A program made the position numbers and the translations under genes. 37,984 bases of DNA from DP-19 sp041488235 (GTDB taxonomy: Bacteria; Desulfobacterota; Binatia; UTPRO1): positions 1 to 37,984 of the forward strand of contig JBGPOW010000017.1 of assembly GCA_041488235.1 (NCBI GenBank), in the 5' to 3' direction. Below the pieces are notes generated by a model, which was given only the letters and a program-made list of their open reading frames with translations, was not told where the DNA came from and ran no database searches. Positions 29,748-37,930 of this stretch are shown in pieces. Position 1 is the stretch's first letter. Each line of letters opens with the position of its first letter.

Positions 29748-31058
29748 TCAGCCCTGGCGGCGGCGCGAGCGGCCGGCGTTGCCGAAACTGCGCGGCCGGT
29801 GCTTGCTCGCGGGATCGCGCCGGTCATAGCGCGCATCTCCCGCTGCTGTCGGCCGCGACGGCCGGGGCGCCGTCGCCGACGGCGCGTCGCCGCCGTGCGC
29901 CGCGTGTGTCTGGCGCGGCAGCGTGCGGCCGATGTGACGCTCGATCGCGTGCAGCTGCGCGCGCTCCTCGGGCGCCGCGAAGCTCGACGCGTGTCCCGCC
30001 GCCTCCGCGCGCGCGGTGCGACCGACGCGATGCACGTAGTCCTCGGCCGTCTGCGGCAGGTCGTAGTTGATGACGCGACCGATGCCGGCGACGTCGATAC
30101 CGCGCGCCGCGATGTCGGTCGCGACCAAGATCCGGTAACGACCGCGGCGGAAGCCCTCGAGCGCCTCGCGCCGCTGCGACTGCGAGCGGTTCGAGTGCAG
30201 GCGCTGCGCCGCGTGTCCGGCGGCGCAGAGCGAGCGTGCGACGCGGTCGGTGCGGTGCTTGGTGCGCGCGAAGACGAGCACGTTGCCGCCGCCGGCGGCG
30301 ATCATCGCCAATAGAAGCGGCGTCTTGGCGCCGCTGTCGACGAGATAGACGTCCTGCGCGGCGCGCGGCGGGGGCAGCGCCTGCTGCCCGACGGCGACGC
30401 GAACGGGATCGTGCAAGTGCATGCGCGCGAGCGCGCCCAGACGTGGCGGCATCGTCGCCGAGAAGAGCAGGGTCTGCCGGCGCGCCGGTAATCCCCCCAT
30501 GATGCGATCGAGCTGCGGCTTGAAGCCCATGTCGAGCATCCGGTCGGCCTCGTCGAGCACGAAGATGCGGACGTCCTGCAACGTGAGCGTCCGGCGATCG
30601 AGATGATCGACCAGGCGTCCCGGCGTCGCGACGACGATCGACGGCCGTGCACGGAGCGCGCTCACTTGCGGGCCGTAAGCGACGCCTCCGACCACGAGCG
30701 CGGAGTTCAGGCCGCAGCCGAGGCGACGCGTCCAGCCGAAGATCTGCTCGGCGAGCTCGCGCGTCGGCGCCAGGATGAGCGCCCCCGCGGCCGCACCGCG
30801 CGATGCGTCGCCGCGCAGGCGCTCGACGAGGGGAACGACGAAGGCCGCCGTCTTCCCGGTCCCGGTTTGCGCGGCGCCGATCACGTCGCGGCCCTCGAGG
30901 GCGGGCGCGATGGTCGCCGCCTGAATCGGCGTCGGCACGCGGTACTCGGCCGCGCGCAGGGCGGCGCGCATGGGCGCCGAGAGCGGAAATCGATCGAACG
31001 ACGGCGTGGTTGCGTCGTCGGCGTCGGAGGGGTGGTGCATGGGTGCTGCGATGTTCAC
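29748..31058 (-). CDS. DEAD-box ATP-dependent RNA helicase (RhlE/DeaD type)
   Basis: A 436-residue helicase. Motifs in order: the Q motif region with FPLSAPMRAAL and VPTPIQAATI, AQTGTGKT (Walker A), PTRELAEQ, TPGRL, DEADRMLDMGF, SATMPP, and in the second RecA domain LVFARTKHRTD, ATDIAARGIDVAGI and HRVGRTAR. The C-terminal tail is basic and Ser/Arg/His-rich, as in RhlE-type enzymes that bind structured RNA. It probably helps ribosome assembly or RNA turnover. The GTG at 31058 has AAAGGA about 10 bases upstream; the ATG six codons later is an alternative. It is divergent from the exporter gene. Confidence 0.93.
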   Translation of the reverse strand: MNIAAPMHHPSDADDATTPSFDRFPLSAPMRAALRAAEYRVPTPIQAATIAPALEGRDVIGAAQTGTGKTAAFVVPLVERLRGDASRGAAAGALILAPTRELAEQIFGWTRRLGCGLNSALVVGGVAYGPQVSALRARPSIVVATPGRLVDHLDRRTLTLQDVRIFVLDEADRMLDMGFKPQLDRIMGGLPARRQTLLFSATMPPRLGALARMHLHDPVRVAVGQQALPPPRAAQDVYLVDSGAKTPLLLAMIAAGGGNVLVFARTKHRTDRVARSLCAAGHAAQRLHSNRSQSQRREALEGFRRGRYRILVATDIAARGIDVAGIGRVINYDLPQTAEDYVHRVGRTARAEAAGHASSFAAPEERAQLHAIERHIGRTLPRQTHAAHGGDAPSATAPRPSRPTAAGDARYDRRDPASKHRPRSFGNAGRSRRRQG

Positions 31059-31151
31059 GAAGAATAGTTCCTTTCGGGTGGAGGGAGCACCGGCAAACGC
31101 GGAAGGCGCTCCGAGAGGTGAATGGGGTCGGCCGCGGTTACGCGCACCGGC

Positions 31152-31170
31152 ACGCGACGGACCGTCGCGT
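31152..31170. promoter_or_regulatory. 19-bp perfect palindrome between divergent genes
   Basis: ACGCGACGG and CCGTCGCGT flank a single central A. The site lies in the 244-base region between the helicase and GDT1-family gene starts, where a dimeric regulator could bind. No regulator gene is adjacent. The rest of this spacer shows nothing I recognise. Confidence 0.35.
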
Positions 31171-31302
31171 CGAACGATGAGAGCTACGTAGCAGGCTCAG
31201 CTGTCTCGTGGGGGGCATCCTCGCACGAAGCGCCGCCGATTGCGAGACCCTGACTCGCAGGTCGCGTCGGGGCACCGATCGTCCTATTCTCGGCGCCCAC
31301 CG

Positions 31303-31875
31303 ATGTCCTTCGAGCCGTTCGTCGTCTCGGCATCCATGGTCGCGCTCGCCGAGATGGGCGACAAGACGCAGCTGCTGTCGTTCGTCCTCGCCTCGCGGCT
31401 GCGCCGGAGGCTGCCGATCATCGCCGGCATTCTCGTCGCGACGCTCGCCAATCACGCGCTCGCGGCGTCGGTCGGCGTGTGGCTCGCGACCCTGGTCGGG
31501 CCGCGAACGCTCACGTGGACGGTCGGCCTCGCGTTCGTCGCCTTCGGGCTCTGGACGTTACGCGCCGACGAACCGGCGGCGCACCGCGAACGGCCCGGCG
31601 TCGGCGTGTTCGTGAGCACGGTCGTCGCGTTTTTCGTCGTCGAGATGGGCGACAAGACGCAGCTCGCGACGATCGCGCTCGCCGCCCGCTACCGCTCGCT
31701 CGCCGCGGTCGTCGCCGGCACGACGCTCGGCATGATGGTCGCGAACGTGCCCGCCGTATGGATGGGAGACGCGCTCGCCGATCGCGTCGACATGCGGCTC
31801 CTACGCTGGATCGCTGCGGCGTCGTTCGTCGCGCTCGGCGCGCTCACGCTCTTGGGCAGCATCGCGGCGCGCTGA
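31303..31875 (+). CDS. GDT1/TMEM165 (UPF0016) family cation exporter
   Basis: A 190-residue inner-membrane protein with six predicted transmembrane segments in two homologous halves. Each half carries the family signature: EMGDKTQLLSF at about 17-27 and EMGDKTQLATI at about 113-123. The acidic residues of the two motifs form the cation site. Bacterial relatives such as MneA export Mn2+, and eukaryotic ones handle Mn2+/Ca2+ and protons; Mn2+ export is the likeliest role. The ATG at 31303 gives a normal family start, and the 21 extra codons upstream look non-coding. No manganese riboswitch is seen upstream. Confidence 0.9.
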   Translation: MSFEPFVVSASMVALAEMGDKTQLLSFVLASRLRRRLPIIAGILVATLANHALAASVGVWLATLVGPRTLTWTVGLAFVAFGLWTLRADEPAAHRERPGVGVFVSTVVAFFVVEMGDKTQLATIALAARYRSLAAVVAGTTLGMMVANVPAVWMGDALADRVDMRLLRWIAAASFVALGALTLLGSIAAR

Positions 31876-31940
31876 CACGGGCGTCGCTCGCGACCTCGTG
31901 GAGGCGCAAGAAACTCCGCGCTGTCGTCGCTGCGACGCGG

Positions 31941-32267
31941 GTGCGGCGACGCGGCGGTTGGCTCCGCGCGAGGATCGCTCGCGCGGGCCACCGGGCATGC
32001 ATTAGATCTTCCGTACTCCGCAGCGGGGTAAAGACCGTAATGGCTCGCTCTTTATGCGCGCTCCGCCAACCGCCGCGCCGCCGCACTCACGACAGAGGGA
32101 CTCGCTTCGCGCCGTCACCCGCTGCCGCGGCGGCGCCGCATGGCGTGCCGGGGCGGGCAGTCGGCGGAGCGCGCATAAAGAGCGAGCCACTTCGAGTTCA
32201 GCGGTTCGGGATACGGAAGTTCTACACCGTGTCCGGCATCCCGCGCGAGCGATCTTCGCGCGGAGCC
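31941..32267. repeat. Compound palindromic element
   Basis: The 475-base gap between 31876 and 32350 is dominated by nested inverted repeats. The innermost arms are exact over 27 bases (32041-32067 and 32163-32189), beginning TGGCTCGCTCTTTATGCGCG. Outside them 31960-32015 and 32212-32267 are reverse complements at 46 of 56 positions without gaps, with GCTCGCGCGGG-type cores. In addition 31941-31962 is the reverse complement of 32065-32086 at 21 of 22 positions. Open frames crossing it (for example with ...GGARIKSEPLR on both strands) are side effects of the symmetry, not genes. It resembles a MITE-like or structured repeat element. No transposase and no clear target duplication are seen. Confidence 0.75.
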
Positions 32268-32350
32268 GAGTGCCCGGTCCGGCACGCCGCACGGTACCGC
32301 GGCACCGGCGGGGAGAAAACGCGTACCGCGCGCTGTAGAACGGCGCGTGC

Positions 32351-33793
32351 TCAGGCCGAGATCGCGACGGGCTGCTGGTACCCGAAGAAGCCGTTGCGCT
32401 TGATCACCTCGGCGACGGCGGCCGGCACCATCTGTTGCCACGAGTCGTCGGACGCCTTGATGCGCGCCAGAATCTCGCGCGAGAAAAACGGCAGGTACTC
32501 GCGGTGGAAATTCTCCAGCGGCTCGATGCAGGCGCGGTCGACGAGGTACTCGTAGAGCTTGCGCAGCGCGGGCGCGATCTCGAGGTTCTGCACCCTCGTC
32601 AGCTCGCCGCTCTTCTCCAGCAGCGGGTACACGAAGATTTTCAGATCATTCTTGAACAGGCGCCCGAACGATTCGAGGATGCCGCCGTCCAGGTCGGCGT
32701 AGAAGTGCTCGTCGAAGAGCTCGCGCAGGCTCCCGGCTCCCATCACGATGCCGATCTTCTTGTTCGTGTGCCGCGCGAGATACGCGGCCAGCCGGTAGTA
32801 TTCGAAGTAGTCGGAGATCAGCACGGTCATGCCGCAGGCGGCGAGCACCTCCGCGCGCGCGAGGAAGTCGTGCACGTCGACGGTGCCGGACCCGGTGGCG
32901 GCGATCAGGTTGCGCATCGTGATCTCCATCACCGGGACGACGGTCTCGCCTGCGAGCGCCGGATCTTTCGTAAACCGCTCGAGCGCGCCTTCGAGCATGT
33001 CGAGGTTGACATACGTCACCGGACGAAAGCTGCCGCGCTCGACGAGCACCGGCTTCTTGTACAGCACCTCGGCGGGATGGAGGACCGTCCCGTCGGCCGC
33101 GAACATCGCCGCACCGGTGAGCCCGAGCTGCACGAGCTTGAGGGTCAGGACGCGGTTGTCGACGTGACGGAACTCGATGCCTGAGAGCTCCACCACGTCG
33201 ATCTCGATGCGCTCGGTGGTGAGGCCGTCGAGCAGCGACTCGACGAGCTGCTCGGGCTCATGGAAGAGACAGCACGCGCCGTAGACGAGATTCACGCCGA
33301 CGATGCCGAGCGCCTCCTGCTGCGCCTCTTTCTCGCGGTCGAGCATGTTGACGTGAATGATGATTTGGCTGTCCTCGTCGCGCGGATGCGACTGGAAGCG
33401 GACGCCCATCCAGCCGTGGCACTCGCTCGCTTGCCCTCGTAGGGAGCCGCTGAAGCTTCGCGCTTTCACCGTGTCGGCGAACGCGAAGAAGGCGGTCGTG
33501 TTGCCGCGCCGCTCGCGCAGGCGCTCGAGGTTGAGGCGGTGCTCGTGCTCGAGCATGCGCTCGAGCCGCTGCCGGCAGACGTAGCGCTCGCCCTTGCCGT
33601 AGATGGCGTCGCTGACCGTCATGTCGTACGCGGAGATGCTCTTCGCGATGGTTCCGGCGGCGCCGCCGGCGCGGAAAAACCAGCGCACGACCTCTTGTCC
33701 GGCGCCGATCTCTGCGAACGTGCCGTAGCGCCGCGGGTCGAGGTTGATCGCGAGCGCCTTCTGGTGCGGATCGGTCGGTCGAGTCGGAGTCAT
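32351..33793 (-). CDS. Conserved protein of unknown function, about 480 residues
   Basis: I recognise this as a widely conserved family of near-constant length without an established function. Hallmarks are INLDPRRYGTFAEIGAGQEV, WFFRAGGAAGTIAKSISAYD, the charged NTTAFFAFADTVKARSF, EALGIVGVNLVYGACC, VLYKKPVLVERGSFRPVTYV and the C-terminal KRNGFFGYQQPV. There is no signal peptide or membrane segment. The mix of short Gly-rich turns and conserved Asp/Arg/Lys suggests a soluble enzyme. The name 'nicotinamide-nucleotide adenylyltransferase' is, as I recall, sometimes attached to relatives, but no adenylyltransferase HxGH motif is visible. GGAGG lies 6 bases before the ATG at 33793; the extra 52 codons upstream are non-coding. 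It is last in a same-strand run of five genes. Confidence 0.85.
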   Translation of the reverse strand: MTPTRPTDPHQKALAINLDPRRYGTFAEIGAGQEVVRWFFRAGGAAGTIAKSISAYDMTVSDAIYGKGERYVCRQRLERMLEHEHRLNLERLRERRGNTTAFFAFADTVKARSFSGSLRGQASECHGWMGVRFQSHPRDEDSQIIIHVNMLDREKEAQQEALGIVGVNLVYGACCLFHEPEQLVESLLDGLTTERIEIDVVELSGIEFRHVDNRVLTLKLVQLGLTGAAMFAADGTVLHPAEVLYKKPVLVERGSFRPVTYVNLDMLEGALERFTKDPALAGETVVPVMEITMRNLIAATGSGTVDVHDFLARAEVLAACGMTVLISDYFEYYRLAAYLARHTNKKIGIVMGAGSLRELFDEHFYADLDGGILESFGRLFKNDLKIFVYPLLEKSGELTRVQNLEIAPALRKLYEYLVDRACIEPLENFHREYLPFFSREILARIKASDDSWQQMVPAAVAEVIKRNGFFGYQQPVAISA

Positions 33794-33930
33794 ACGCGGC
33801 CTCCGCCACAGATGATGCGGAGGTTGCGGTAGCCGAACAAGCCGCTTTCGTCGGCGTCGGCGGGCATCGACGTGACAGTTGCGCTGCGAGATGTCGCCCT
33901 CGACGCCGCACCTCGTGCGACGCGGTGCGC

Positions 33931-33982
33931 GCTCACGTCCGGAGGACACCCGCGACGGCGACGTGGCTCACGTCCGGAGGAC
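33931..33982. repeat. 17-bp direct repeat duplicating a gene end
   Basis: GCTCACGTCCGGAGGAC occurs at 33931-33947 and 33966-33982, a 35-base spacing. The right copy encodes the last codons (VLRT) and stop of the CBS-domain gene. The left copy repeats them downstream, out of use. It is probably a local duplication. Confidence 0.7.
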
Positions 33983-34630
33983 GCTCACCACCCGGTGCCC
34001 GGAGCGCCAAATCGCGTCGACGAAGTCGTCGATCGCGCCGGCGACGAGGCGCGCGACCGCGAGCCGCTTCCCCTCGTGCCACATCGTGACGACGCTCGCG
34101 ACCCGCATGCCCCGTGTCCGCGCCAGCTCCAAAACGAGCGCCACCGCATCCTCGTCCTCGGAGACGTCGAAGGTCACCCGCACGCCGGCCTCGTGCACGG
34201 CGCCGGCCGCAGACGTGACGCCGACGACCTCCGAGAACGCCTTCAGGAGATCCGAGCGCGTGATGATGCCGACGAGGGCGTCGCCGTGGACGACGGGCAA
34301 GGCGCCGAGCTTGCGCTCGAGCATGAGCCGCGCCGCGTCCTCGATCGGCGTGTCGCCCATGACCGTGCGCGGATGACGGCTCATGATCTCCTGCACGGGT
34401 CGCGAGGGGCCGCTTGCGACCGCCGTGGCCGAGAGCGGGTTCACGTCGGGAGGAAACGCACGCGCGACGTCGTGTAACGAAAGAATGCCGAGCACACGCC
34501 CCCTTCCCGGCTCCGCGGTGACGACGATGTGACGAAACCCGTGGCGCGCCATCTCCGCCGCCGTCTGCGCAATCGACGTGGTGGGACGCACGGTCGCCAC
34601 GTCCGTCGTCATCCACATCGCGACGAGCAT
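33968..34630 (-). CDS. CBS-domain pair protein with ACT-like C-terminus (AcuB-like)
   Basis: A 220-residue cytoplasmic protein. Two CBS domains are visible: the first from WMTTDVATVRPTTSIAQTAA to GILSLHDVARAF, the second from IMSRHPRTVMGDTPIEDAAR to GALPVVHGDALVGIITRSDL. Such pairs bind adenine nucleotides and regulate a partner. The C-terminal 75 residues (VRVTFDVSEDEDAVALVLEL ... RVASVVTMW) look like an ACT-type ligand-sensing domain, the plan seen in AcuB-like proteins. ATG 34630 is preferred because MLVxxWMT is the usual family start; 34648 is also open. It sits between the SDR gene and the 480-residue protein. Confidence 0.87.
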   Translation of the reverse strand: MLVAMWMTTDVATVRPTTSIAQTAAEMARHGFRHIVVTAEPGRGRVLGILSLHDVARAFPPDVNPLSATAVASGPSRPVQEIMSRHPRTVMGDTPIEDAARLMLERKLGALPVVHGDALVGIITRSDLLKAFSEVVGVTSAAGAVHEAGVRVTFDVSEDEDAVALVLELARTRGMRVASVVTMWHEGKRLAVARLVAGAIDDFVDAIWRSGHRVVSVLRT

Positions 34631-34672
34631 CGCGCCTGCGCATACCACACCACGGCACGCGCGGGTATGTGG

Positions 34673-35647
34673 TTACGCGGGCGCGGCGGCGGAGCCGAGC
34701 ATGCGGCGCAGGCCTTCGCGGAAGGGCGTCGAGCCGATCCACACCGGCGATTGCCGCGGCAGCGCCGCCGCGGTGCGATCGCCGGCCGCGGACGCGACGC
34801 GTGCGAACGCGTTCTCGCCGACGACGGCGTGCGCGAGCGCGCCGATCGTCCGCAGCACGGCGAGCGGTATACGCACGGGCAGCACGTGCAACCGCGCCGC
34901 CTCGGCGAGCCTGGCGACGAGCTCGCGGAACGTCAGCACGTCGGGACCGAGCGCCGTCAGCGTGCGCACACCGGTCCACGGCGGACCGACCACGTGCTCG
35001 ACGATCAGCGCGACCACGTCGTCGACGAAGATCGGCTGCCGCGAAAAGTCTCCCGTACCGGGAATCGGGGCGATGCGGGTGCGCCGCATCGTCCCCAGCA
35101 CCGCCGCCAGGTTCTTCGTGTCTCCGGGCCCGTACACGACGCTTGGGCGGATGATCGCGGCGGGCACACTCGCCGCCCGCACCGCGTCCTCGGCGCGCGC
35201 TTTGGAGCGCGCGTACGGTGTCGCGAGCGCGAGCGTGACGTCGATCGTGCTGAGGTACACGACGCGCCCGACACGAGCATGCGCCGCCGCCGTCATGAGT
35301 CGCGCCGTCGCGTCGGCGTTGCCGCGGTAGTAGCCGCCGAGGTCGCTCGTCTCGGTGACGCCCGCGGCGTGCACGAGGACGTCGACGCCGGCAACGAAGG
35401 CCCGCAGCGCATCGTCGTCGCCGAGGAGGTCACCCGTCGTGACGTGGACCGTGCCCCGGCCGGGCGCGGGCGCGCTCGACGCCGGCGCGGCGTCCGGCGG
35501 CGCACCCGCCGGACTGGACGCGCGCCCGCGTGTCGCGGGAGGCGCCGTCCGCGCCCTCAGCAAGCAGCGCACGTCGACGCCGCGCGCGACCAATGCCTGG
35601 ACGAGATGTCGGCCGATGAACCCTGACGCGCCCGTCACTCCGACCAT
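34673..35647 (-). CDS. NAD(P)-dependent epimerase/dehydratase-like SDR
   Basis: A 324-residue extended short-chain dehydrogenase. GVTGASGFIGRHL (from residue 3) is the dinucleotide-binding motif. VDVLVHAAGVTETSDLGGYY, VVYLSTIDV and YARSKARAED supply the catalytic Ser/Thr and YxxxK. RPSVVYGPGD and RQPIFVDDVVALIVEHVV continue the fold, which is closest to the sugar-epimerase/NDUFA9-like group. An Ala/Pro-rich insertion (about 36-62) follows the first helix. The ATG at 35647 overlaps the end of the radical SAM gene by 13 bases, so it is translationally coupled. It may act on a sugar, sterol or isoprenoid intermediate together with its neighbours. Confidence 0.88.
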   Translation of the reverse strand: MVGVTGASGFIGRHLVQALVARGVDVRCLLRARTAPPATRGRASSPAGAPPDAAPASSAPAPGRGTVHVTTGDLLGDDDALRAFVAGVDVLVHAAGVTETSDLGGYYRGNADATARLMTAAAHARVGRVVYLSTIDVTLALATPYARSKARAEDAVRAASVPAAIIRPSVVYGPGDTKNLAAVLGTMRRTRIAPIPGTGDFSRQPIFVDDVVALIVEHVVGPPWTGVRTLTALGPDVLTFRELVARLAEAARLHVLPVRIPLAVLRTIGALAHAVVGENAFARVASAAGDRTAAALPRQSPVWIGSTPFREGLRRMLGSAAAPA

Positions 35648-36954
35648 TGTCGGAGCGAGTCCGTCGCGTAGCGGCGCAGCCACTTCCAGCGGAAATAGTA
35701 GCCGGAGTACGCCTCCTCTTTCAGGCGCAGGATGGTCTCGCTGCTGAGATGCGGGTGCGTGAAGGTCGGGGTGTAGATGTCGAAGCGATCGAGGTTGGTC
35801 TCGGTGAGCTTCGGCTTCATCTCGTCGTAGAACTTCGTGCCGGGATACGGCGTGCTGATCGTGAACTGCGCGTACGACGTGTTCAGGACTTTCGCGTACT
35901 CGATCGTCGCGCGGATCGTCTCCTCGGTGTCATCGAGGTTGCCGAAGATGTAGAAGGCGCCGATCTTCACGCCGTTATTCTCGCAGTAGCGGACGATGTC
36001 CTCTTGATGCAGCACGTCGTCACTCTTGCGGTGCGACGACTTGAGGACGTCGGGGCTCACCGACTCGACGCCGACGTTGATGCCGCGGCAGCCGGCGGCG
36101 CGCATCAGATCGATCAGCTCGTGGTCGAGGCGTCCGAGATGCGTCTCGCACGCCCATTGAATCTTGATGTTGCCCTGGAGGAGCGTCTCGCAGAGCGCGG
36201 CGACGCGCTTCTTCTCGAGGGTGAAGATCGGGTCGCGGAAGAGCAGCGAGCGCGCCCCGTAGTCCTTGATGAGCTGCTCGATTTCGGCGACGACGGCGTC
36301 GACGGCGCGCATACGGAACTGCCGGCCCTGAAAGATCGGGTACGGGCAGTAGTAGACGCAGGAGTACGGGCAGCCGCGGCTCGTCGTGACCGGGAAGAAC
36401 GGCCGCTCCCGGAGGTAGTGGCTGTACGAGAACTCGCCGTACGGGAACGGCCGCCAGTCGGGAAACGGCAGCGTGTCGAGGTCCTCGATCTGCTTACCGG
36501 GCACGAGGCCGTGCAGCGAGAGCGCGTCGTCGGCGTCGACGAAGCATCCTTCGGCCTCGCCGGCGACCACGAAGTCGCCGTGCGGCAGGAACCGGTCCGG
36601 CATCGCGGTCGCGAGCGAGCCGACGAAGCCGATGCGCGCGCCGTTCGCCGCGCGGACACGCTTCGCGAACGCGAGCTCCGAGGTGTGCTCCACGAGCGAA
36701 GAATAGACGAGATACAGGTCCGTCCCCGGGACCAACTCCCCCTGGGTGAAGCGGACATCGTGACCGCGCTGGCGCAGGATGCCCGCCAAGTAGCCGAGCG
36801 TCATGACCGGCAGCTTCACGGCGTTCCGCTTGAGCCGCTTCATCATGCCGACGAACCAGCTGCTGCCGAAATCGCTCGAGGTACCGTAGCCACCCGAGAG
36901 ATCCTTGTTGATCGCGGTCGGTCGCGTTTGAATGTCGGCGAGCGTGATGCGCAT
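35635..36954 (-). CDS. Radical SAM protein with B12-binding-like N-terminus and altered cysteine motif
   Basis: A 439-residue protein. The first 150 residues follow the flavodoxin-like plan of B12-binding radical SAM enzymes, but the cobalamin-coordinating DxHxxG is absent. The TIM-barrel part begins at TTSRGCPYSCVYYCPYP. The cluster cysteines are Cys195, Cys199 and Cys203, i.e. CX3CX3C instead of the usual CX3CX2C. VNVGVES-like GINVGVESVSPDVLKSSHR, GAFYIFGNLDDTEETI and QFTISTPYPGTKFYDEM are conserved barrel segments. A C-terminal extension (about 375-439) is basic and aromatic. AGGA lies 5 bases before the ATG. It would act on a lipid or sugar-type substrate in the operon with a GT2 enzyme and an SDR, but the reaction is unknown. 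Confidence 0.9.
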   Translation of the reverse strand: MRITLADIQTRPTAINKDLSGGYGTSSDFGSSWFVGMMKRLKRNAVKLPVMTLGYLAGILRQRGHDVRFTQGELVPGTDLYLVYSSLVEHTSELAFAKRVRAANGARIGFVGSLATAMPDRFLPHGDFVVAGEAEGCFVDADDALSLHGLVPGKQIEDLDTLPFPDWRPFPYGEFSYSHYLRERPFFPVTTSRGCPYSCVYYCPYPIFQGRQFRMRAVDAVVAEIEQLIKDYGARSLLFRDPIFTLEKKRVAALCETLLQGNIKIQWACETHLGRLDHELIDLMRAAGCRGINVGVESVSPDVLKSSHRKSDDVLHQEDIVRYCENNGVKIGAFYIFGNLDDTEETIRATIEYAKVLNTSYAQFTISTPYPGTKFYDEMKPKLTETNLDRFDIYTPTFTHPHLSSETILRLKEEAYSGYYFRWKWLRRYATDSLRQWSE

Positions 36955-36993
36955 GCAGGTCCTATTCGAGATCTATCGAGACGGGTGCCCCGG

Positions 36994-37728
36994 TCAGGAG
37001 ACGAAGCGATACTTGATGAGGGTCCAGATCGCGTCCAGACCGTCACGCCACCCGATCTTCTTTCCTTCGTGCACCTTGCGCGGATAGTACGAGATCGGCA
37101 CCTCGTGGATGCGGATGCCGCGCTTGCGAACCTTCGCCGTCACCTCGGGGCAGAACTCGAAGCGGTTCGAGGTGAGGCGGATGCTCTTCAGGACGTCGGC
37201 GCGGAACATCTTGTAGCAGGTCGCTTCGTCGCTGATGTTGGCGCGGTAGAGCAGGTTGGTGAGGAAAGTGAGAAAGCGCGCGCCGAGATAGAAGCGCCAC
37301 GCCGAGCGTGGATTCTCTTTCGCGAGCCGCCGGCGTCCGTACACCACCTGCGCGCGCCCTTCCTGGATCGGGCGCAGCATCGCGAGGAAATCCTCGGGGT
37401 CGTACTCGAGGTCGGCGTCCTGGATCACGATCACGTCGCCGGTCGCGTGCGCGAGGCCGGTGCGGATCGCCGCGCTCTTGCCGCGGTTGCGATCGTGGAA
37501 GACGACGGTGATCTCGTCGCTCGCCTCGCCGCTGAGGATCTGGCGCGTGCCGTCCTTCGAGCCGTCGTCGACGACGATGATCTCCTTGTCGACGTCGACC
37601 GCCTGGACACGGGCGAGGATCTCCTCGATCGTGTCGCGCTCGTTGTAGACGGGGATGATGACGCTGAGCTTCAGCTCCGACGCTGCATCGGTCGACAGGG
37701 CGACGTTCACTCGTTCCAGCACGCTCAC
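36994..37728 (-). CDS. GT2 family glycosyltransferase (polyprenyl-phosphate sugar transferase-like)
   Basis: A 244-residue enzyme with the GT-A fold. LKLSVIIPVYNERDTIEEIL opens the domain, IIVVDDGSKDGT binds the nucleotide, and VIVIQDADLEYDPEDF holds the metal-binding DxD-type Asp-Ala-Asp. NRFEFCPEVTAKVRKRGIRI and VPISYYPRKVHEGKKIGWRD are typical of dolichol/polyprenol-phosphate mannosyl- or glucosyltransferases. There are no C-terminal membrane helices, so it would be a peripheral inner-membrane protein. GTG 37728 is chosen over TTG 37731 because GGGGG lies just upstream. It heads the minus-strand run and follows a terminator of a gene outside the window. Confidence 0.92.
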   Translation of the reverse strand: MSVLERVNVALSTDAASELKLSVIIPVYNERDTIEEILARVQAVDVDKEIIVVDDGSKDGTRQILSGEASDEITVVFHDRNRGKSAAIRTGLAHATGDVIVIQDADLEYDPEDFLAMLRPIQEGRAQVVYGRRRLAKENPRSAWRFYLGARFLTFLTNLLYRANISDEATCYKMFRADVLKSIRLTSNRFEFCPEVTAKVRKRGIRIHEVPISYYPRKVHEGKKIGWRDGLDAIWTLIKYRFVS

Positions 37729-37890
37729 CAAATCCCCCTTGGCACGGACAGCGGCGCGGCGGCAAAACGAACGCCGGCCTCGCTGACGCTGGTGACTTCA
37801 GTCATGAGTGGTGCCGCGGCAGCAAGCCCGATGCCAGCCAAGGTTCCTGATCCGTTTGATCTCTTCCCGAACAAATCTGCAAGGCTCGCG

Positions 37891-37930
37891 CAAAAACACC
37901 CGATTTCGCGTGGCGAAACCTATACGGGTG
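37891..37930 (-). terminator. Rho-independent terminator of a gene beyond the right edge
   Basis: On the minus strand CACCCG (37930-37925) and CGGGTG (37902-37897) enclose a second stem, TTTCGC with GCGAAA around CAC, and are followed at once by TTTTTG (37896-37891). This is the best intrinsic terminator in the window. The promoter of the glycosyltransferase gene should lie between it and 37728, but I see no convincing -35/-10 pair there. Confidence 0.62.

Noticed and set aside
31844..32338. Overlapping short open frames on both strands sharing the peptide GARIKSEPLR
   Set aside because: They arise from the inverted repeats at 31941-32267 and have no start signals or family resemblance.
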